From Galdieria sulphuraria (Eukaryota; Rhodophyta; Bangiophyceae; Galdieriales; Galdieriaceae), in NCBI RefSeq assembly GCF_000341285.1, contig NW_005178415.1:1-64000 (forward strand): a stretch of DNA of 64,000 bases, given 5' to 3'. The notes beneath the pieces are model-generated. The model did no database searches and was not told where the DNA came from. It saw only the letters and a program-made list of their open reading frames with translations. Shown piece by piece: positions 21,764-32,983 of the stretch. The first letter of the stretch is position 1. The number at the start of each line of letters is the position of its first letter. The position numbers were made by a program, and so were the translations under genes.

Positions 21764-22243
21764 CTAACGTGGATAAAGCATCATTTGAGTGCAACGAAAT
21801 AGAGCAATCTTCTTTCCGTCTTCACGAAATACTTCTGCACTCCAAACCTGTGTAGAACGGCCCTCGTGTTCCAATCTTGCCAGACACCTAATCTGTCCCT
21901 TCGTAGCAGTACCCAAAAAGTTTGACTTGAGTTCAATTGTTGTAAAATTCTTTGCACCTGAAGGCAGAGACAAAAATGTTCCACTACCACAAGCAGTATC
22001 TGCTAGTGTAATAACTGTTCCAGCATGACAATAGCCATTAGCGGCCAACAATTCTTCTCGAAGATCGAGACAAGCTGTAACTGAACCTCGCTCAGCAGCG
22101 ACTATCCTAAAACCAAGTAAAGTTGGAAGCCCACACATTCTCCTCTCAAGAACTTCCTTTGCAGTAGAAGCCACAGAACAATATTTTCTATTCTGCAAAG
22201 CATTGCGAAATAAAGTTGTATGAAGAAACCGTCCAAATTGCAT
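21764..22243 (-). CDS. hotdog-fold thioesterase (PaaI/ACOT13-like)
   Basis: Predicted acyl-CoA thioesterase of the 4HBT/PaaI group. Intronless, 159 aa from the ATG at 22241-22243 (MQFGRFLHTTLFRN); the frame upstream has no ATG. The Arg/Asn-rich N-terminus could be a mitochondrial or plastid presequence. Core motifs are HAGTVITLADTACG on the central helix with its preceding loop LLAANGYC, then TTIELKSNFLGTA, and ARLEHEGRSTQVWSAEVF. The fold usually has an HGG-type loop; here YCHAG takes that place. The substrate cannot be read from sequence. Confidence 0.8.
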   Translation of the reverse strand: MQFGRFLHTTLFRNALQNRKYCSVASTAKEVLERRMCGLPTLLGFRIVAAERGSVTACLDLREELLAANGYCHAGTVITLADTACGSGTFLSLPSGAKNFTTIELKSNFLGTATKGQIRCLARLEHEGRSTQVWSAEVFREDGKKIALFRCTQMMLYPR

Positions 22244-22319
22244 TCCTTTTGACACAGCAATGCCCACAATTCATAATACAAAGAATAGGACTGCTGCTCA
22301 AGTCTGAGTGATCGTCGCA

Positions 22320-23117
22320 ATGGAAAACAAACATACAGTATCCATTAAACAACTTCGAGACTCTTTGCGTAAAATGATACTAAGGGAAAAGATAGCAGCA
22401 GAAGGAGTGGCTTTAATTGAACTAGAAGATTATTGTTTGCAAAGTGGAAACAAAGTAAAATCCCAAGAGGAAGCTGCAAAAGTTATTCAGAGTGCGTTTC
22501 TTAACGACCCTGGAATGTGGTGGATGGCAACTGGACACACTAAAGACAATATTGCGCAACAAGAAATCGAACAACTCAAAGTTGCACAGTTTCTTTCGTT
22601 TCTTTCCGAGTGGGAAATTTTTCTTTGTAATAGAAAAGGTTTTGTACTTCTTGCCATAGAGTTGGAAACACAAGAAATTGTCGGAGTTTGTTGTGTAGCG
22701 GCCCCTCGAGGTGAAGAATCTTATCTAGACTATGTCGTTGGTTTGTTAACTATAAAGAGTACCTTTTGGGGACTTTTTAGTATGCAGCAGCGGAGAGCTC
22801 AGGCATTTGGTGCTTGGCAGAAAGAGTCAAGAAGACGCGCTCTTGAAAATAGTTTGCCAATATTATTGTCCATGATAGGGGTTCGACCCGATTTCCACGG
22901 AAGAGGAGTAGGCAAGGCTTTGTTGCAAACTCTTAACAAAGTTTCTGACGATTTGAAGACTCCCATTTACTTGGAAACGAGTGTGGCTCGCAATGCAGAA
23001 CTTTACATGCACTTTGAATATCGCATCGTGGAACACTTGAAGAGGCCAGTCAAAGTTGGAAATAATGAAAATTCTTGGGATTGTTTGATTCCAATGATAA
23101 GATTGCCGTATTCATAA
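22320..23117 (+). CDS. GNAT-family N-acetyltransferase-like protein
   Basis: Intronless, 265 aa from the ATG at 22320. The acetyl-CoA-binding motif is GVRPDFHGRGVGKALLQTL, followed by IYLETSVARNAELYMHF, which is motif B of the GNAT fold. The N-terminal half (about 90 residues) is helical. The pattern VIQSAFLNDPGMWWM matches small fungal/plant GNATs of unknown substrate. Only 21 nt separate its stop from the ATG of the HEAT protein downstream, so both may share transcription signals or a transcript. The substrate is unknown. Confidence 0.78.
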   Translation: MENKHTVSIKQLRDSLRKMILREKIAAEGVALIELEDYCLQSGNKVKSQEEAAKVIQSAFLNDPGMWWMATGHTKDNIAQQEIEQLKVAQFLSFLSEWEIFLCNRKGFVLLAIELETQEIVGVCCVAAPRGEESYLDYVVGLLTIKSTFWGLFSMQQRRAQAFGAWQKESRRRALENSLPILLSMIGVRPDFHGRGVGKALLQTLNKVSDDLKTPIYLETSVARNAELYMHFEYRIVEHLKRPVKVGNNENSWDCLIPMIRLPYS

Positions 23118-23138
23118 TAATTGTATATAAGAGAGATT

Positions 23139-25076
23139 ATGAAAAACTTGCAGAAACAGCTACTAGACTCCTTGGAACAGTCCAAGAATCAATTAGAAAG
23201 AGAAAAGTTGCTTATTCAGTTCGAACAGTCGTTGCCTCAGGTTGAAGGGGGAAAATTAAAGCAGTTATTTTTTCTCAACTCAAGACAGTTACAAGATTGC
23301 AATTGGAGCCCTTGGCTTCCTGTTTTTCACCTGTTCCTTGTTCAGGAAAAAATATTACTCTATGTCGCCTCCAAAGAAAGCATAAGAATGGAGTGGAGAA
23401 CAGACTTGGTCTGCAAAGAAGAAAGCTTTCGCTTCAGTGAGACCTGTATTCGTTTGGCACAAGTTTCCGAAAGCAGACTACGAAGCTTGGTCGGAAAGCA
23501 ACTCGCGGAGTTGGTGTCCATTTTCGGAACAGACATATTCACTCTTATATACTTTTCGGTTCTTGAAATTGCAAAGAAAGCTTTATCCGATAACTATACG
23601 GAGCCTGAACCGAAACCAGAAAAAGAAGGTTGCTTACAAAGTAACCTTTCTGTTTTGACTGAAAGTCGTATCGTGAATTGCCTCGAAACCAGCCTTGAAG
23701 CTATTGCAGCTATTCTCAAGAGTCTAGAAGGACCTCCTTCGAACAACGTTTCTTTTCAAAAGGAGCTTTTAAGTTTTCTCCATCAATGTTATGGCCATTC
23801 GAATCGCTTCGTAAGAGAAGCTTGTCAGCATGTTATGCATCCAACATTAGAAACATTCCAATCAGAGTTGGACAGTGTTGAACCTGAAATTGTTGACATA
23901 GTTGCCAAGATAATAGCATCTGGAATGGAAGACAACTGGAGTCAAGTTAGATTTGCAGCTTCACTCAATTGCAGGCTATTTCTACTATTGTTGAAAAGCA
24001 GAAAGTGCCAGTATTTTTCTATTCTTCTTCCTCGACTACGATTGAATTGCCATTATGCTGCAGAAGGAGTAAAATCATACAGTTTGGAGTCATGGAAGCT
24101 AATCTTACAGAATGATGGTCTAAAGACACTTTCTGAATTGGCAGAGTCATTTTTTGACTATTATATATCTCAAACTCTTGCAGAAAATCATTCCGTTCGA
24201 GAGGCAGCCTGTCATGCTATGGAGGAGGCAGTGGAAAGACTTCCGTTTGAGGCATTGGAAAGGCATATTAAAGAAGTTATACAGTCGCTGTTCTTTTGCA
24301 TTCAAGATGAAAGTTGGCCAGTTCGAGATTGTGCTTCTGTGGTTTGTGGTAGTGTTACTGCAAAATACCCGAAGCAGGTACAGGAGAGTATCGAAATGGA
24401 AAAACTTGTTGAACTGTGGAAGAATGCATTGACAGACAATATTTCGAGCGTACGTGAAAACTCTGCAATTGCTTTGGTGAAAGCTTGTGAGGCTTTAGAC
24501 AATCATGTTTCACTAAACTATGATACGCTATTTGAGTATTGTTCACAACTTATGCTTCGAGTGAAGGAGCAACCAAAGAATCCTGAAAGATATGGATTAC
24601 GAAAGACACTCCAAGACACTCAGTTTGGTGCCGCTCACAAATTAGCGCATGACAATGACAGAGAAATCCATGTAGAACAAACTATGTACTCATGCGGTTC
24701 ACTTGCACCCAAACTGAAAGGTGGTCATTCATGTGATCGTCGCAATCGTCGTACAAAGGAACCTTGGGAAGAGTCAGATGGAGGACTTCGCTTATGGAGA
24801 CTTTTGTTTTTGAAAAGACCGAAAGAAGCGTGTGCACTCATTCCGTTATCGGTGGAGATCTTTGAACACCTGGAATTTGCAAAGGCTTCGTATTTATTGG
24901 ATACATTTTGGTCAGTAATGGGAGATATTTTAGGGTATTTGGATAAGGAATCTGTTAAGCCCTATTTATCGATATTAATGGAACAAGTCCAAATTGCTAA
25001 AAGAAGTGAATATCCTGCTTTAGAGAAGAATGCACAAATAGCATTTAGAAAGCTAGAACGACTTTTGCAGTCGTAG
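23139..25076 (+). CDS. HEAT-repeat protein of unknown function
   Basis: Single exon of 645 aa from the ATG at 23139; the frame continues six codons upstream without an ATG. The sequence is all-helical with repeated HEAT-like units, for example NHSVREAACHAMEEAVERLP, ESWPVRDCASVVCGSVTAK and NISSVRENSAIALVKACEAL. A low-complexity basic stretch (DRRNRRTKEPWEE) interrupts before two final helical repeats. No enzymatic motif is visible. Similar HEAT proteins scaffold complexes in cytosol or nucleus, but no partner can be inferred. The gap to the upstream GNAT gene is unusually small. Confidence 0.7.
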   Translation: MKNLQKQLLDSLEQSKNQLEREKLLIQFEQSLPQVEGGKLKQLFFLNSRQLQDCNWSPWLPVFHLFLVQEKILLYVASKESIRMEWRTDLVCKEESFRFSETCIRLAQVSESRLRSLVGKQLAELVSIFGTDIFTLIYFSVLEIAKKALSDNYTEPEPKPEKEGCLQSNLSVLTESRIVNCLETSLEAIAAILKSLEGPPSNNVSFQKELLSFLHQCYGHSNRFVREACQHVMHPTLETFQSELDSVEPEIVDIVAKIIASGMEDNWSQVRFAASLNCRLFLLLLKSRKCQYFSILLPRLRLNCHYAAEGVKSYSLESWKLILQNDGLKTLSELAESFFDYYISQTLAENHSVREAACHAMEEAVERLPFEALERHIKEVIQSLFFCIQDESWPVRDCASVVCGSVTAKYPKQVQESIEMEKLVELWKNALTDNISSVRENSAIALVKACEALDNHVSLNYDTLFEYCSQLMLRVKEQPKNPERYGLRKTLQDTQFGAAHKLAHDNDREIHVEQTMYSCGSLAPKLKGGHSCDRRNRRTKEPWEESDGGLRLWRLLFLKRPKEACALIPLSVEIFEHLEFAKASYLLDTFWSVMGDILGYLDKESVKPYLSILMEQVQIAKRSEYPALEKNAQIAFRKLERLLQS

Positions 25077-25156
25077 TGCATACATTTGCTACTCGAAGAA
25101 TCGCCTCTTTGGTTCACACTGATTCCCATTTACAAGCAAAATGAAAGAAATCAACT

Positions 25157-26713
25157 TCAACTCTTATCGGTTTCACGCATAAATACGGAATGTAAAAAAC
25201 TTGAAGAATGATTGTGCTTAAGCCAATTATAGAATGCTTTGATATCTTCAGAGGAGCGCCTTTCAATCCATTTTTGTAATTTACGCCCTTCTGTTTCTGA
25301 ACGACTTTGAATTCGAGCCCAAATTTGTTGGTCTTGTTGGGCTCTGTTCGACAGCCATTGCATAAATAAATGAATATCTGCCTCAGATCTACTTTCTAAC
25401 AGTTTTCTCATTATTCTCAACTCTTCTACAACTTGGTTGGCTGTTGAACGAAGGTTTAATAATTTGGACATTGACTCGTCAAAGTATCCAAGACTTATTT
25501 CCATTTTTAGCCATGATTTCAGCGTTACCTGACACTTTGGAAACTCCGACTTTACACCCCAGTCATACAATTGACGTGCAAATTCAACATTACCTGCGGA
25601 CTCTTCCATCTGTGCCCACGCATGTAACAAATGGCTATGTTGAGAGTCTATTTGAAGGCCACGCTTAAATAACATCCTCGCTCGCTCTCTATTGCCTTGT
25701 CGACACTCTAACAATCCATATGCTTGAAAAGCAGGTGCCGAGTGGGGGTCTACTTGTAAAGCTTTTTCAAACAATTCTCGAGCAAACTCAATGTTACCTA
25801 ACTTCTCTTCAACAATAGCCCATGCTTGCCAAGAAGGACAATGACTGGGGTCTGCTGCAGTAGCTAGTCGAAACTTGTCTGTTGCTTCTCGAAGCTTTCC
25901 GTTTTTCTGTTCCCATACTCCCCATGCTTGCCAAAGATATGCACATTTACTGGAATGTTGCACACCTTTACAGAAAATTTCTCTAGCTTCGTCACTCTTT
26001 CCCTGACGAGTTTCAAAAACCGCATATGCCTGCCACGCTACTCCATCTTTTGGGTCCAATTCAACACATCTACGAAATATTTCTCTGGCTCGACTAGTTC
26101 TTCCAAGCTTCTCTTCCAAAATAGCTAATGCACACAACACATGAGCACTAGAATTATCTATTTCTTCAGCAGCAAGTAATAGGCGTCTGGCTTGTTCCGT
26201 CCTTCCTTCCTGAAACTCCAGTTTTGACCAAGCAACGTAGAGACGAACGTCTCCAGGATTCTTCTTCACACTCCTTTGGAAAGACTCTCGAGCCTTTAAA
26301 ATAAGACCCTTTCTCTGCTCACTCAGAGCGTGAGAAAAATCTGAACAGCTTGGATACAGGCAACAAACGTTGTCTTTCGCCATCAGATCCAATTGAGCGT
26401 TACGGTAAGAGGTTTTCGTCCGTTCCTTTCTTAACTTACAATCTTCGTTTCTATAACTATTGCCCTGTCTAGTGTTTTCAAATTCTGGATATTCCATTTT
26501 CATGCAAAGAGTGGGAATGAAAAAGTCCACAAACTGACGTTCTCTCGCAGTCTCTCTATTTCTTTCTCGTCTATTCCTAGAAAAACTGGGTATATAACAG
26601 CCACAAAATCTTTTCCTATATGATTCTATACCCTTCAACTTTGCAGAAGAGTCTCTGGCAGTGACTGGTAATATCCAACACGAACTAGCTTGAACATTTA
26701 TTTCAGCAAACAT
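25157..26713 (-). CDS. HAT/TPR-repeat RNA-binding protein Mbb1/HCF107-like
   Basis: Predicted plastid RNA-stabilising factor; in plants HCF107 and in Chlamydomonas Mbb1 protect and help translate psbB/psbH transcripts. Intronless, 518 aa. The first roughly 90 residues are Ser, Arg and Cys rich, consistent with a plastid transit peptide. The body is a run of about eleven half-a-TPR (HAT) repeats, such as PGDVRLYVAWSKLEFQEG, KDGVAWQAYAVFETRQGK and HSAPAFQAYGLLECRQGN, repeating every 34 residues. A conserved C-terminal region follows (DIHLFMQWLSNRAQQDQ, DIKAFYNWLKHN). The start is the first ATG, divergent from the ABC1 kinase with a 167-nt gap. Confidence 0.85.
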   Translation of the reverse strand: MFAEINVQASSCWILPVTARDSSAKLKGIESYRKRFCGCYIPSFSRNRRERNRETARERQFVDFFIPTLCMKMEYPEFENTRQGNSYRNEDCKLRKERTKTSYRNAQLDLMAKDNVCCLYPSCSDFSHALSEQRKGLILKARESFQRSVKKNPGDVRLYVAWSKLEFQEGRTEQARRLLLAAEEIDNSSAHVLCALAILEEKLGRTSRAREIFRRCVELDPKDGVAWQAYAVFETRQGKSDEAREIFCKGVQHSSKCAYLWQAWGVWEQKNGKLREATDKFRLATAADPSHCPSWQAWAIVEEKLGNIEFARELFEKALQVDPHSAPAFQAYGLLECRQGNRERARMLFKRGLQIDSQHSHLLHAWAQMEESAGNVEFARQLYDWGVKSEFPKCQVTLKSWLKMEISLGYFDESMSKLLNLRSTANQVVEELRIMRKLLESRSEADIHLFMQWLSNRAQQDQQIWARIQSRSETEGRKLQKWIERRSSEDIKAFYNWLKHNHSSSFLHSVFMRETDKS

Positions 26714-26880
26714 AGGAAAACAAATGCTTCCCAGTTGGAGGCCAAGTTTTCTTTATTTCGAAAGTCACGGATATAGGCAAGCGAAATATTCAACTCCAGA
26801 TAAAAAATTTCAATAGCTCAAAGAGATATTTTGATTTGAGTAACTTGTCGTGAATGATTGGTTGGAATGAGAGCTGACGA

Positions 26881-29224
26881 ATGGCTATAATAAAGTCAGG
26901 TCAACCGTTGTCTTATATTATAACTTCTTTTAGTTTGCCATCTTATCATTGTGCTGGGTGTAAAAATGTTCGTTTATTTGGGAAGAAGATTCTCCGTTCA
27001 ACGGGAAACCGCGGTTGTGTAATGCAGACAAGTACTGTTCAGTATCCCGCTGACTCGGAAACCAAAGTCAGTGTTTCCAATATTGATGAACACAGTTCAA
27101 AGGTTTTGAAGGAATTTTCCAAAAAAGCGGTGAGAAACGAAGTTGAGGATGATGACCAACTTCCTCTTGTGTTTAACCTGCAAGCTATTACCAGCTATTG
27201 GGAACGTAGACAGGTTGAGTCAAGGAGGAGATATTTTGAAGTTGTCTCACGAATATTACCTTTTTTCATTAAAGTGTTATTGGAAAGTCGCTCTGGAAAG
27301 CTTCGAGAGACAGAGACCGAAAGAGCCATAGAGTTCCGTGAAATGTTGACCTATCTGGGACCCACATTTATTAAGCTTGGACAGTCTTTATCCATTCGAC
27401 CAGACATGGTTGGACCAGCTGCAATGGAAGAACTTCAAAAGTTGTGTGACGCGGTGCCTCCTTTCTCTACTGATATAGCATTAGCAATGATTGAAGAAGA
27501 ACTTGGAAAATCTGCAGATAAACTCTTTTCTGAAATTTCAGAGAAACCGATTGCAGCTGCTTCTCTAGGTCAAGTAGGTATTTTTTCGCTACTGTTTAAA
27601 CTTTGAGTAATTTCTTTAGGTATATTACGCCAAGTTGAAGTCAACTGGTGAGGAGGTAGCTATCAAAGTACAACGACCAGATATGTTGAAGAAAGTAACA
27701 TTGGATTTGTATGTCATGCGGAAAGTAGCTGCCATTATGGAAATTTTACAAGAGAAGTTGACAGCAAGTAGAGTACAATACAGAGCATTGCTTGACCAAT
27801 GGTCGAGAAGTATGTATTTGGAATTGGATTATGTGAATGAAGGCAAGAATGCTGTGAGGTTTTCCAAGGGCTTACAGGGCAATTCTGACGTATATGTCCC
27901 TCGAGTATACTTTGAATATACTTCCAGGAGAGTTTTGACGATGGAATGGATTCATGGAAAGAAGCTAGCAAAGAGTGAACCTGCTGAAATTCGGAGATTG
28001 GTGACTGTTGGTGTCAACTGCTTTTTGAATCAGTTACTAGGGACAGGGTTTTTTCATGCAGACCCGCATCCTGGAAATCTTCTAGTCGATAACAAAGGAA
28101 GATTAGTTATTTTAGACTTTGGTAAGCTTGAAATGCTTATGTAATTGCAAATTCCTTAGTATTCAAAGGTTTGATGAGTGAAGTTGAAAAGTCTCAAATG
28201 GATCGAATGATAACAGCAATTATTCATTTAGCAAATCGAGACTATAAAAAAGTCGTGGATGATTTCATTTTTCTTGGATTTCTTCCAGACAATGTAGACA
28301 AAGGAAGGATAGGCTCTATGCTTGGTGTTGTTCTCGACCAAGCTTTGCAAGGAGGTGGCGCAAAGAATATCAACTTTCAAAAACTGTCATCGCAATTATC
28401 GGAAATTACTTTTGAACTTCCATTCCAAATACCTCCGTATTTTGCGTTGATTATACGAGCTCTTAGCGTCTTGGAAGGCATTGCATTGGTTGGAAATCCT
28501 CATTTTAAGATGATTATGGAAGCATTTCCCTACGTTTCTAATCGACTTTTAACAGATGATTCGCCTTATTTGAAACAAGCCTTGAGAGAAATATTGTATA
28601 AGAATGGACAATTCTCACCTAAGAGATTGCGAGTGTTAGTCGACTCTGCGCAAGGTTTTATAGAGAATGGAGAAGCCTTTGTCGATTTCGATACACCTCC
28701 AGAAGTGGTAAGCGTGATTATATATGTTTGTGTTGAAGTGTCACATAACTTGAGAATAGGGTGCTTCGACGTCACAGGTTTTGCAATTTTTAGTTTCCGA
28801 TGAGGGTTCTGTTATTAGAAATCTTTTAGCGGATGAAATTGCCAATGGCTTGGATCTTTGGTTGCGTCACTTTTTGCAGCAATTGCGGACATCTTTGTTG
28901 GCACCATTCCCTGTGTCTATTCGTTCTTATATCCCACTTCCATTGACGATGAGACTTGCAGAGCCTTTGGAAACCAAGGACTATTATTACATGGAGAACA
29001 TGCAACAAGCAGTGATGTTTCTATTAACAGACCGTAACAATGTTGGTAGTGAAACAGTGTCTCCGTTGATGTTGCAAAAGATTACAGCCTCGTTTATGAC
29101 AGAGGAAGTTGTACATGTGTTGCCTCGATTGATAAAAGAGTCAGTTGGATGGAATCGTCGAGTGTTTCGGAAGTTGTTGGAAATGTACTTGAAACGACTT
29201 GGTGATGAAATATTTGCCAAATAG
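26881..29224 (+). CDS. ABC1/UbiB-family atypical kinase (ABC1K)
   Basis: Atypical kinase family controlling prenylquinone metabolism; plastid members act at plastoglobules, mitochondrial members in ubiquinone synthesis. Four exons are predicted: 26881-27573, 27620-28121, 28169-28707 and 28760-29224 (introns 46, 47 and 52 nt), giving 732 aa. The N-terminus is Ser-rich and basic, transit-like. Motifs in order are the KxGQ motif (FIKLGQSLSIRPD), the Ala-rich loop AAASLGQVYYAKL formed by splicing, VAIKVQRP, ELDYVNEGKNA, FHADPHPGNLL and LDFGLMSEV, all intact. The C-terminal extension of about 200 aa is typical of plastid ABC1K proteins. Intron placement in the GQ-VYYA motif and in LDFG-L confirms the model. 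Confidence 0.9.
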
Positions 29225-29303
29225 TAATAGCAGTATTAGAATTTTGTACGATATCGTTGTAGTAAAATGAGAGCGAAGGGGTACAAAGTGGGTTGCCTGT
29301 TTT

Positions 29304-31140
29304 TTAATAGAAAGTAGTAGTCTTTGTATCCAAGTTTTGCATAATTTGCATGCTCTGTTCACATTTTCTAGCTTCATCACGAACTTGTTGAAGTTTATCA
29401 CGTATTCCTTTCTCAACAGCACGTTGCAACTTGATCCAGTAAGTTTCTCTGCTTGGTTTATGTACGATTTGTAACTGTTGTGGAGTGACTAGCTGCAGTG
29501 TGAGAGCAATCCATTCGAAACCTTTTTGTCTCAATACTCCATGAAGTGATTCGGTTGCTTGAATAAGTTTAACGAGGAATGAAAGACTTGAAGAATTCTT
29601 AATGCATTCTCGAATACATTGATCGGCGCAAGAAGCGATGACGAATATCGTATTCGCACAATTACGACAAAGAGGATCAAAGAATTGTAAAAAGAGAACA
29701 TCAAAAGTATTCGAGTCTACATGAAAGGATAACAACTGAATGGTTTCACAAGTCTCTCGAACAACTATGGACCTTGTTATTTTCCAATCGTGATTACTCT
29801 TATCTAATAAAACATTCACTTTGCTGACTTACCTTCGGTCGTTGATATTCTTTTGAATTGCCCATCTTATATTTTTCAAAAATTCGCTCATCATTTCATT
29901 TCCTGCTGCACTTTTTCCTAACAACAACGAGCGAATCTTTCTCAAAGCCAAAACTCTCTTTTCCCATTCTTCTTCCATGTGAATATTTTGATTGATCCAA
30001 TTCATCCAATAACGCAATTCCTTTTTGGTTTTAACAAATAGGGGCTCCACAATAGGTAATTTTGTTATATTATTCTCATCATTTCTTATTCTAGATGATG
30101 TAAACGATAATCTTCTCGTCAAACCAAATCCTCCATGTAGAGATACGTTACTATGAAATGAAGCATTATCCTGAAAGTAAGGATGTGGAGGGCATGTTTG
30201 AATGCAATCACGTTGAGAACGTTCAGTTGTAATAGAATTGGATCTTTGGTAACCACAGTGAGACTGTGCAGATCGAGCAGAAAGATTAGGAGAGTCCAAG
30301 AATGCATGAGATGCCTATCTTTCAAGTTTGGGTATCTCATTCAGTGGATATAAAGAAACATACCTCATTAGAATCTGTAATTTCATTAGTTGTTTCACAA
30401 AGAAATAGAATTAATATTACGAATACTTGAATGGCTTTCTTACCTTGTGAGTCGGTATCCTTGGATTCCTTGATCACATTGATAGATAGCTTAGAAGAAC
30501 TGACTGTCTCTATAATGATAAAACAGTATTTGATACTTGTCAACATATTGGAATGGAACATACTTTGAAATTCTGTCAATTCTCGTGATAAATTACCCCA
30601 ATCTAAGTTGCTTTCACTGGAATCTCTTGGCATGGAAGATGAAGATTCTTCCAAGAGAGTAGGGCAAGGAACAGATATAACAGACTCCAAATGGAGAGCC
30701 AAACCTAAGAACCAACATATGTAAATAAATAAATAAATAAATAAATATAGCTATCAACTAGAATATGTTGTTTGAAGAAACTAACCTCTATTGGCTCTTT
30801 GTCCACTCAACTCTTTTGCTATTTGTAGTGGAGAAAAAATATGGGAGGAAAAGTGTTCGTTTGGTTCTTGATTTTCTTGTTCTCTTATTCTCTCCAACCA
30901 TTCTAGACAAGTTTTTGCCAATTTCTTTTCCAGTTCACTTGAATAGGATGACTGTTTTATCTTTTGAGCAACTTGTTGAACTTGTGACAAAACTTGCTTT
31001 AATTGAGTCAACAAGGTGTTTATAGAATTTCCATTTACAGACTTTTCAGAGTCTTCTTCTTGTTGTAGCCACAAAAGAATACTATCATCCATAGAGTCTT
31101 TGCCGGTACCTCGTACAAGTTGTGGATACTGAAATTCCAT
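29304..31140 (-). CDS. CLASP-N/TOG-like domain protein
   Basis: Candidate microtubule-associated protein related to the CLASP N-terminal TOG domain. Six exons are predicted: 30786-31140, 30564-30704, 30444-30509, an 11-nt exon 30364-30374, about 29833-30314 and 29304-29773 (final border within a base). The TOG-like helices are EEEWEKRVLALRKIRSLLL, FLKNIRWAIQKNINDRRS and, across the last intron, SIVVRETCETIQLLS and NTIFVIASCADQCIREC. The N-terminal half is coiled coil and disordered. The first intron holds an AAAT repeat. The start is the only nearby ATG, 13 nt after the GPAT9 stop on the same strand. Confidence 0.7.
30722..30747. repeat. AAAT tetranucleotide repeat
   Basis: About six copies of AAAT inside the first intron of the CLASP-like gene, which lengthens that intron to about 81 nt. 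Confidence 0.85.
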
Positions 31141-31153
31141 TTTCAAATTTGAA

Positions 31154-32956
31154 TTACGACATTGGCTTAATGTTCTTTTGTAACTGTTCTTGTAAAACTC
31201 TGCCGATCAAATGCCTTCTCTTTTCAACAAATCTACAAAAAGAATGCAAAGCATATTCTATGTGATAAAATAACTACAAAGTACCTTTCTGAAGGTCGAA
31301 AATGTTTCATATAACCATCCCAAGGAACGTCCACGAGACCTGCCTTTTGACAAACAAGTCGTTTCACTCTTGCTGCAAAGGCTTCAGGAGTTTCTTCGGG
31401 CTCTTTGGTTTCCGGTGGAAGAAAATAAACATCGCAAACCAATGCCCAAGAAGTCATCTATGAAATAGATAGATAGATATACTCGTTATTTTATAAGTTT
31501 CTCAACTATCACTTACCAAACGAAACAGATATTGTAGAAAATTTTCTGATTTAGAGTCCCAGAAAGCATCACTGAACTCTCTATGATATTTGATAGCAAC
31601 TGGATAAATAGTTGCATCCAGTTCAAAGGCACCCTTCTTAAACATGACACAATATTCATTATTCACACACTAATATGTCTCAATATGAACACTTATATCT
31701 AATGCCATGGACTTTGAATACTCACCGTTCCTTCAGGAAATATAAGAAGTGGAGGAACATATTCTAGTTTCAAATGCTCTTTTAAACGTCTACGGACCAT
31801 GTCTCGATCACGCAAATCATCACGATGAAACCAAACACAGTGTAGCTCATCTAAAATATACCTTTGGAGAAATCCTACAAAGCCATTATGTAGTTGTCCA
31901 AGAACTGAAAAAGGATGTATTTGTAAAAGAATAGCAAAATCTAACATAGTTGTATGATTGGCAACAAATATCTATCCAACCTAAGTTTTCTATATCATTC
32001 CTCATTGACATCATACCTTATTGGATCCCTTTTTAGGACGAGTGCCGTGATAACGAACGACTCCAGAAAGTGACATAATCCAAGCACCTGCATACAACAC
32101 CAAATATCGTTGAATAATTCTCTCTTTGGTTGCAGTATTCTACAAATGATTTGCAAAGTCCATGTTAGCATGAGTCAATCCAACTTACTCGTATGAAGAT
32201 ATGGATCAAAAACAATAGAACAACCAAAACCAGAGTGGAAGCTGTAATACAAACCACACGAAAAGGAAAAAGAAACAAGTAGCGAATTATAGCTCCCAAT
32301 AACCAACTATCGCAATCCAATCAATTGAAATAGTTTTCCTCAACTATAAAACCTTACGGAAAGAACAAATAAAAGTTCCAATTCCATGGAAATTCTTTCT
32401 TTCTTTGAAAACATTTAGTAAAGCTATCATCCACCATATCTTCAATGCCTTCCATGAAGAATGGAATCACCAAACTAGAAACTGGAATTTCCAAAGTAAA
32501 GTAGTAAATACAACGAGAGAGAGAGAGAAATACCTAATTTGACAATATTAAGGTGTTTGGGTTCCTCCAGGTCTGAAAGCAAATTATTATCCAGTTCTTC
32601 TTGCAACTTGTGAAAGGATAACGATTCAAGATCTTCCGGGTCCTCTTACACAGTAAACTCAACTTTGATATCCATCTTGAAAGTTTGCTTACCACAGAAA
32701 AGTCTTGGAAACTAGAAAATACTGCATTTCTCGCCTTTTTTAGAGCATTGCTTCTGTCTAAGAAAGAAGAGTGATTCGTGTGAAAAAACCAAACTCTACA
32801 AGTATCCAACTTACACAAGTTACGACGTGATATTTTCACTTTGGAAGATTCTAAAGGAGTGGGCAAGTTGGAAACTACTTGTCTCATATCAGAGAAACGA
32901 AAGACTGAAGAGCTTTCCGTCATAGTATTGTTGGAATCTCCCATTCTTTTCATCAT
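31154..32956 (-). CDS. glycerol-3-phosphate acyltransferase GPAT9-like
   Basis: ER acyltransferase that makes lysophosphatidic acid, the first step of storage- and membrane-lipid synthesis. Many short exons with introns near 50 nt. Recognisable blocks include LESLSFHKLQEELDNNLL, the acyltransferase motif around TMLDFAILLQIHPFSVLGQ (the NHxxxxD region lies at the exon border), GCVWF-like CVWFHRDDLRDRDMVRRRL, LIFPEGT and, near the end, MTSWALVCDVYFLPPETKEP and GLVDVPWDGYMKHFRPSERF. The order and spacing match plant GPAT9 and animal GPAT3/4. The chosen start is ATG at 32954-32956 (MMKRMGDSNNTM). The upstream DnaE stop is 27 nt away, and the CLASP-like start 13 nt after its own stop. Confidence 0.85.
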
Positions 32957-32983
32957 TTCATTCTTTATTCTTCATCCACTCTT

